A DNA stretch of 44,731 bases from Opitutales bacterium. Its GTDB lineage: Bacteria > Verrucomicrobiota > Verrucomicrobiia > Opitutales > JABSRG01. Within the stretch, counting starts at the first letter, position 1. Each line of letters begins with the position of its first letter. The stretch is from assembly GCA_028280845.1 (NCBI GenBank), contig JANQKZ010000054.1, positions 1-44,731 of the forward strand. Reading direction: 5' to 3'. This document shows positions 40,572-44,731 of this stretch, piece by piece. Under the pieces are notes generated by a model. It searched no databases and was not told where the DNA came from. It was given only the letters and a program-made list of their open reading frames with translations. Made by a program: the position numbers and the translations under genes.

Positions 40572-41626
40572 GCTATCTAAGTCCGCTGAGACTCCTCTCC
40601 CATTGTTTTGAACCCATGCTTCAACCTTTCGGAACGTCCCGGGCCCTATTCCTGGGTTTTGGCAGTTTTCTGAATCTATCTTGTGCGTTGGCCGGCTTTT
40701 CGGGGGATTTAACGAACACCTACCCGAAACGGAATGTCTATTGGCCGGGCGATTTTGAACATCACGTGGCAGGTGGGTGTTTCAGCAAGGCGAGGGGGGT
40801 GATGCTCTCCCAGGCGGAGAACCATACACCGGGGGGCAACCAGTCCTGGGCCATCCAACCGGGCTATCAGCACTTGGAGCTGGTGGTAAAGGGTTATACT
40901 CCGCAACGACTAACTTTTATGGCCAAGACGGAGTCTCCGCTGACCCTGCAGGTGAAAATCATCGAGCGATATGCGAAGCCCGCAGATCTGGAGAAACCAT
41001 ATTATGAGATTATCCATCCGATCGATCTCATCCCGGGGTCGGACTGGCGTGAGTATACATTGGAGTTTTCGTCGGATCGCCCATTTCCGGGGCCGGAGTT
41101 GTTAGAGATCTTGTTAACGGTCTATCATGGCGGGGAGTTTCCCGCGTTCATTGACGACGTTGCGATCCAGGAGGTGGGGCCTACCGAAGGGAGCCCAGTG
41201 GTTTCGCCGGAAACGGATCCTGATTTTCCAGCGCTGTCCCTTTCGGCCTTGCCCATTCGGCTCTTTCGGGAAAACCGGGAGGTGAGCCTTCCCGTGAATT
41301 TGGGCGCTGTGGTCAACCGTAAGATTTTACTGAGTGCGGATGTCGCTTTCGAGACCAATCACGAGCCGGAGTTTTCCTGGAGCGGGGTCTTGCTGGAACT
41401 TTCGGTTCAAACGAAAGGGACCGACCAGGTGAAACTGAAGCCGGATCCCATGCCACATTGGCTCCCCTTTGGACTGTCCGCCCCCACGGGGGAGTATCGG
41501 ACGGTATCTGCGGTTTACTGGATTCCCCCTGAAGCGGGTTCGGGTTCCCTCGCAATTACATTACAGCCGCGGGCCCTGGCCAATACAGCTTGGGTCGGAA
41601 ACGTGACCCTGCGGGTCATTGAGTGA
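40568..41626 (+). CDS. Exported beta-rich protein of unknown function, coupled to GH43
   Basis: Protein of 352 residues that I do not recognise. A hydrophobic N-terminal stretch (FGTSRALFLGFGSFLNLSCA) suggests export, with cleavage near ALAG; an internal ATG at 40616 would give a more normal signal peptide. The mature part reads as two beta-sandwich-like modules. The first (about 50-205) has YPKRNVYWPGDFEHHVAGGC and PAFIDDVAIQEVG, similar to family-4/9/22-type carbohydrate-binding modules. The second (about 225-350) ends SGSLAITLQPRALANTAWVG. No catalytic motif is seen. It overlaps GH43 by ATGA, so it probably works with that enzyme, for example in binding the same polysaccharide. Confidence 0.72.
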   Translation: MSYLSPLRLLSHCFEPMLQPFGTSRALFLGFGSFLNLSCALAGFSGDLTNTYPKRNVYWPGDFEHHVAGGCFSKARGVMLSQAENHTPGGNQSWAIQPGYQHLELVVKGYTPQRLTFMAKTESPLTLQVKIIERYAKPADLEKPYYEIIHPIDLIPGSDWREYTLEFSSDRPFPGPELLEILLTVYHGGEFPAFIDDVAIQEVGPTEGSPVVSPETDPDFPALSLSALPIRLFRENREVSLPVNLGAVVNRKILLSADVAFETNHEPEFSWSGVLLELSVQTKGTDQVKLKPDPMPHWLPFGLSAPTGEYRTVSAVYWIPPEAGSGSLAITLQPRALANTAWVGNVTLRVIE

Positions 41627-41746
41627 AAAGCGCTTTTATTTAGCCCACAGACCACACGGATACTTATGCTGTGAAAACCAATGGTAAGGGAATAGGACTC
41701 CGGATGGTTGACCTCGTTTCGCACCTCTTTCAGGGTACTTGGGCTT

Positions 41747-42208
41747 ATGAACGATTCTGAATTGGAAGTCGGCATTCAATCTGCCTACATGCAGGCCCTC
41801 AAAAGCTTCAATGAGGGCGGGGTTCCGGTGGGCAGCTCGCTCATGGTGGATGGTGCTGTTGTGGCTTTAGGTCATAACCAACGGTTTCAAAAGGGCAGTA
41901 ACATTCTGCATGGGGAGATGGACTGCCTGGAGAACGCCGGGCATGCTTTTGATCTTACCCAATCTACGATGTTCACGACGCTGTCTCCCTGCCAGATGTG
42001 TGCGAACGCGATTTTGCTGTTTGGCATCCCTCGGGTGGTGATTCTGGATAATACGAACGTGACGGACTTTAAAACCAACGTGGATTACCTGCGGGAGCAG
42101 GGGGTGGAGGTCATCATTGAGGAACACGCGCCCTCGATGGAATTGAATCGGCGGTTTCAGACCGAGCCGGAAACGAAGGGATTATGGCTTGGCGATGTAG
42201 GGAAGTGA
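41747..42208 (+). CDS. Cytosine/nucleoside deaminase, yeast cytosine-deaminase-like
   Basis: Cytoplasmic zinc deaminase of 153 residues. The zinc and catalytic motifs are HGEMDCLEN (His and Glu) and SPCQMC (two Cys ligands). Beyond these the protein resembles the small fungal cytosine deaminase (about 158 residues) along its length: EGGVPVGSSLM, GHNQRFQKGSNILHGE, TTLSPCQMCANAILLFGIPR and a C-terminal WLGDVGK. Bacterial CodA is an unrelated amidohydrolase. It likely converts cytosine or a related pyrimidine to the keto form plus ammonia. ATG 41747 matches the family start; the ORF from 41708 is longer. Monocistronic, no clear ribosome site. Confidence 0.88.
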   Translation: MNDSELEVGIQSAYMQALKSFNEGGVPVGSSLMVDGAVVALGHNQRFQKGSNILHGEMDCLENAGHAFDLTQSTMFTTLSPCQMCANAILLFGIPRVVILDNTNVTDFKTNVDYLREQGVEVIIEEHAPSMELNRRFQTEPETKGLWLGDVGK

Positions 42209-42343
42209 ACCTCTGGTTGTTGGCGGGAGCCTGGTTTTGGACCTGAAGGACCGACGGGGCTCGCACATCCTCCTTCGCCCAGGCTTCGGCGGGACAAGAG
42301 CGCGACCCCTACGATCCAACAGTTGAAATTCGTTTTTGGCCGA
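42209..42343. other. Convergent gap with a dispersed-repeat-like segment
   Basis: One hundred and thirty-five bases between converging genes. The stretch at about 42268-42300 (CTCCTTCGCCCAGGCTTCGG and after) resembles short G/C-rich repeats scattered through verrucomicrobial genomes. No coding sequence or convincing terminator was seen. Confidence 0.4.
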
Positions 42344-43774
42344 TCAAGCCGAAGGTGGATTGTCTTTCGGGCAGGGCGGTTCGGTGGACGGATCGTCTTC
42401 GGATTCCTCCTCGAGGGCGAGGGCATCGTGCATGGCCTGCTCCGTCTTGTTATTGATCCCGTAAAGGAGGACGACTCCCGCGGCAAGAACGGCCACGGCT
42501 GCGGGGATGAAGCTCATGATGTAACGGAGGCCCTGGATGGTTTCCGGAGTCTGGTCCTGGTTGGCCACGAAGCCGAAGTAGCTGAGCAGCCAGAGCGAGA
42601 TGGCGGGGCCAATGGACCAGCCGATCTTCATGGAAAAGGTGCCGGTCGAGAAGATGAGGCCGGTGGTGCGCTGCCCGAACTTCCATTGCCCATAGTCGGC
42701 GGTATCCGCGATCATGGACCAGAACAAGGCCATGAGGGGAGCGGTGGTGAAGGCGCTGACCCCGGTATGAATCATGATGAGGGTGATGTTATCAATAGGG
42801 ATGAAATAGAAGGCGGCAAGGAAGGCGGCATTCGCCAGGTTGAGGATAATGTAGGCCCGCTTTTTTCCTCCCAGCCATTCAGAGATTTTCTTGGTCATCA
42901 TGACCCCGAAGATCTGGACGAAGGTGCCAATGGTGAGATAGAGGCTGCCCCAGTGCTCACTCCCGACGACATATTTGAAGTAGTGGATGGTAGCCCCGCC
43001 CCGAATGGCAATCCACATAATGGTCATGATGCTGATGAACATGAGGACAATCCAGGGGATATTGCGAGCGGCCGCGCCGAGATCTTTGAGGACTGACGTT
43101 TTCTGGCTTGAAAGAGCCACTACCCGTTCCTTGGCCGTGAGGAAGGTGAAGACAAAGGCTGAGGCGGATAAGAAGGCGTAAACTATGACCGTTAACATGA
43201 AGCCCCGCTGCTCATTGCCCTGACCGAGGAAGGCGACCAGGCCCAGCATGGTGGCATTGACGACGGAGGTTCCGGCAAAAGCACCCACAAACCGAACCGA
43301 GGCGAGGACGGTGCGCTGGTCCGAACGGGAGGTCATGACACCCATGAGGGCGGAGTAGGGCACATTAATGGCTGTATAGGCCATGGTCAGCAGGGTGTAG
43401 GTGACGTAGGCGTAAATGATCTTCCCATTCGTGCTGAGATCGAAAGTGGTGAAGGTGAGGACGCCCAGGATCATCCAGAAGGGGAGGACCCATAACAACC
43501 AGGGGCGAAACTTCCCGTGTTTACTTTTGGTGCGGTCGGCCAGCATCCCCATGATGGGGTCGTTAATCCAGTCCCAGGTTCGCGTCACAAAAATCATGGT
43601 TCCGACGGCGGCGGCAGAGATGCCAAAAACATCCGTGTAGAAGTAGGCGAGGAAACTCATGAAGATCCCGAAGTAAAGACAGGATCCGAAATCGCCACCG
43701 GCGTAGCCAATTTTCTCTAACCAGCCGATTTTGACGTCGGAGCTGGAATGGGGGTGTGGTTCTTTTTCAGTCAT
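42344..43774 (-). CDS. GPH family sugar:cation symporter (MelB-like, MFS)
   Basis: Integral inner-membrane transporter of 476 residues with about 12 hydrophobic segments. Family marks: KIGYAGGDFGSCLYFGIFMS at the N-terminus, FVTRTWDWINDPIMGMLADR with the cation-site type Asp residues, and SKHGKFRPWLLW in the next loop. The family imports glycosides, pentosides or hexuronides with Na+ or H+. The C-terminus is acidic and Pro-rich. It is 65 bp downstream of the sodium:solute symporter gene on the same strand, so the two uptake systems may be co-transcribed. It probably imports oligosaccharides released by the hydrolases encoded nearby. Confidence 0.9.
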   Translation of the reverse strand: MTEKEPHPHSSSDVKIGWLEKIGYAGGDFGSCLYFGIFMSFLAYFYTDVFGISAAAVGTMIFVTRTWDWINDPIMGMLADRTKSKHGKFRPWLLWVLPFWMILGVLTFTTFDLSTNGKIIYAYVTYTLLTMAYTAINVPYSALMGVMTSRSDQRTVLASVRFVGAFAGTSVVNATMLGLVAFLGQGNEQRGFMLTVIVYAFLSASAFVFTFLTAKERVVALSSQKTSVLKDLGAAARNIPWIVLMFISIMTIMWIAIRGGATIHYFKYVVGSEHWGSLYLTIGTFVQIFGVMMTKKISEWLGGKKRAYIILNLANAAFLAAFYFIPIDNITLIMIHTGVSAFTTAPLMALFWSMIADTADYGQWKFGQRTTGLIFSTGTFSMKIGWSIGPAISLWLLSYFGFVANQDQTPETIQGLRYIMSFIPAAVAVLAAGVVLLYGINNKTEQAMHDALALEEESEDDPSTEPPCPKDNPPSA

Positions 43775-43839
43775 AGGAAAGGTTGGGGGATACTAGATTG
43801 TAGATGCGGGATATCTGAAATAAGGTGTGTGATTCCGGA

Positions 43840-44731
43840 TTATTGAGGATGAGGCATTTCCTCTGGTTCCTCTTCCTTCAGCATGGGGTCAAGCCAGGAG
43901 AATTTGAGGAAGAGGGTGCAGGCGATGAGGACGGCGAGGGAGATCCAGAGGCCCTGCAGGTCGCGGAAAACGATAAAGACGGGGATGGTCCAGAGGGGGA
44001 TTTGCCAGATGACGCCAACGAAGGTGTTGATGGCATCACGCTGGAAGCTGGAGGGTCGAAAGTCGGGGTTCTGTTGGATCGCTTTTTCCTTAATGGGGCC
44101 CCAGAAGCCCCAGGGGCGGACGGTGGTGTAAAACTTCAGGAGGGTTTCCTCGCTCTCGGGTGGAGTCAGGAGACTGCCAACGATGCTGGCGGAGAGGGAG
44201 AGGCCAAAGATGAGGGGGAAGTTGCGGATAAGTTCCTCCAGGCTGCCCGACCCGGGGAAGACGACGAGGGGGATGAGGATGGCGGTGGCGATGCCGACCA
44301 ACATGCCGAAGAAATAGCCGAGGCCGTTTTGACGGTACCAGAGCCACTTCAGGATATTGGCGGCGGTGTATCCGCCGAAGAGCCCGTTCACGATCCACTT
44401 GGTGATCTGGTCGACGGAAGACAGATTGAACCCGATGATGAAACCAATGAGGAGGACCAGGATCTGGGTGATGTAACTGGCGATGATGAGATGACGGGCG
44501 GAGGCCTTGGGCTGAAAGTAGCGTTTCCACAAGTCGTTCACCAGGTAGGCTCCGCCGGCGTTGAGGGTGGAGGAAAAGGTCGACATGAAGGCGGCAAGGA
44601 GGCCGGAGAGGAGGAGGCCGGTCAGGCCGATGGGGACAAACTCATTGATGACGAAGGGCAGGACGAGCTCGAAGTCGATGCGGCCGTCGGCATTGAGGTA
44701 GGCGGGGTCCATGGCGGCGAACCGAGGGCCA
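43840..44731 (-). CDS. Sodium:solute symporter (SSS family), 5' end outside the window
   Basis: C-terminal part of an SSS-type transporter, 296 residues visible. The frame stays open to the last base, reading GPRFAAMDP before the internal Met at 44712, so the N-terminal half lies beyond the window. Hydrophobic segments and the motifs GLTGLLLSGLLAAFMSTFSS and NAGGAYLVNDLWKRYFQPKA are characteristic of the SSS core near helix 8, which holds the sodium site. A soluble C-terminal region (TPPESEETLLKFYTTVRPWG) and two further segments follow. The substrate could be a sugar or carboxylate. Upstream of the GPH gene in the same direction. Confidence 0.88.
   Translation of the reverse strand, partial: GPRFAAMDPAYLNADGRIDFELVLPFVINEFVPIGLTGLLLSGLLAAFMSTFSSTLNAGGAYLVNDLWKRYFQPKASARHLIIASYITQILVLLIGFIIGFNLSSVDQITKWIVNGLFGGYTAANILKWLWYRQNGLGYFFGMLVGIATAILIPLVVFPGSGSLEELIRNFPLIFGLSLSASIVGSLLTPPESEETLLKFYTTVRPWGFWGPIKEKAIQQNPDFRPSSFQRDAINTFVGVIWQIPLWTIPVFIVFRDLQGLWISLAVLIACTLFLKFSWLDPMLKEEEPEEMPHPQ

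Noticed and set aside
42323..43096. 257-residue plus-strand ORF rich in Gly, Asp and Glu
   Set aside because: Antisense to the GPH symporter; its composition is the mirror of a hydrophobic membrane gene.

Overview
The window looks like a chromosomal segment of a carbohydrate-degrading, Gram-negative bacterium of the Planctomycetes-Verrucomicrobia-Chlamydiae group, most likely Verrucomicrobiota (Opitutia-like). Grounds for this: many exported glycoside hydrolases (GH97, GH10, GH2, GH43 and a GHL6-type enzyme), a Tat-exported Gfo/Idh/MocA oxidoreductase in an operon with a ThuA/PmoA-type protein, a PEP-CTERM sorting signal in a gene remnant, an orphan duplicated FtsX/MacB-type permease, and a tryptophan-rich C-terminal repeat. 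No rRNA or tRNA gene was seen, so the taxonomy is inference.

Region by region. 1-2626: a heptanucleotide tandem repeat and a large MacB/FtsX-like permease. 2826-5077: an ankyrin-type membrane protein and an OFA-like MFS transporter, the latter tightly downstream of PEP carboxylase. 5093-11493: phosphoenolpyruvate carboxylase and pyruvate carboxylase, divergently transcribed from a 197-bp gap; both supply oxaloacetate. 11583-16497: a three-gene minus-strand operon (sugar isomerase/epimerase, Gfo/Idh/MocA oxidoreductase, ThuA-PmoA fusion) facing a divergent AraC regulator. 16510-27246: a polysaccharide-degradation block with GH97, GH10 xylanase, an SMP-30 lactonase plus AGE epimerase pair, and a GH2 beta-galactosidase with a LamG domain inserted in it.

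27247-33699 is a different kind of region. It holds single small accessory genes, all on the plus strand: a serine hydrolase, a short secreted protein, GNAT, TPR, VOC, a toxin-antitoxin pair, LysE and a methyltransferase. It also holds a frameshifted PEP-CTERM gene remnant and a duplicated element of about 148 bp. TAA stop codons sit in a recurring TAA[C/G]C context and GTTA[G/T]-type core motifs lie just before two starts. This resembles a decayed integron cassette array without an integrase; it is a hypothesis.

33893-37023: a glycyl radical enzyme overlapping its radical-SAM activase. The enzyme has a GCGE active-site motif where characterised relatives have GCVE, and the activase has the auxiliary-cluster insert but almost none of its cysteines. 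37061-41626: a second sugar-degradation cluster (GHL6-like hydrolase, possible small lipoprotein, GH43, exported protein of unknown function). 41747-44731: a cytosine-deaminase-like enzyme resembling the yeast type, a GPH-family sugar:cation symporter and the C-terminal part of a sodium:solute symporter cut by the window end. Together these suggest hemicellulose and galactoside breakdown, sodium- or proton-coupled sugar uptake, and entry into central metabolism with strong oxaloacetate replenishment.
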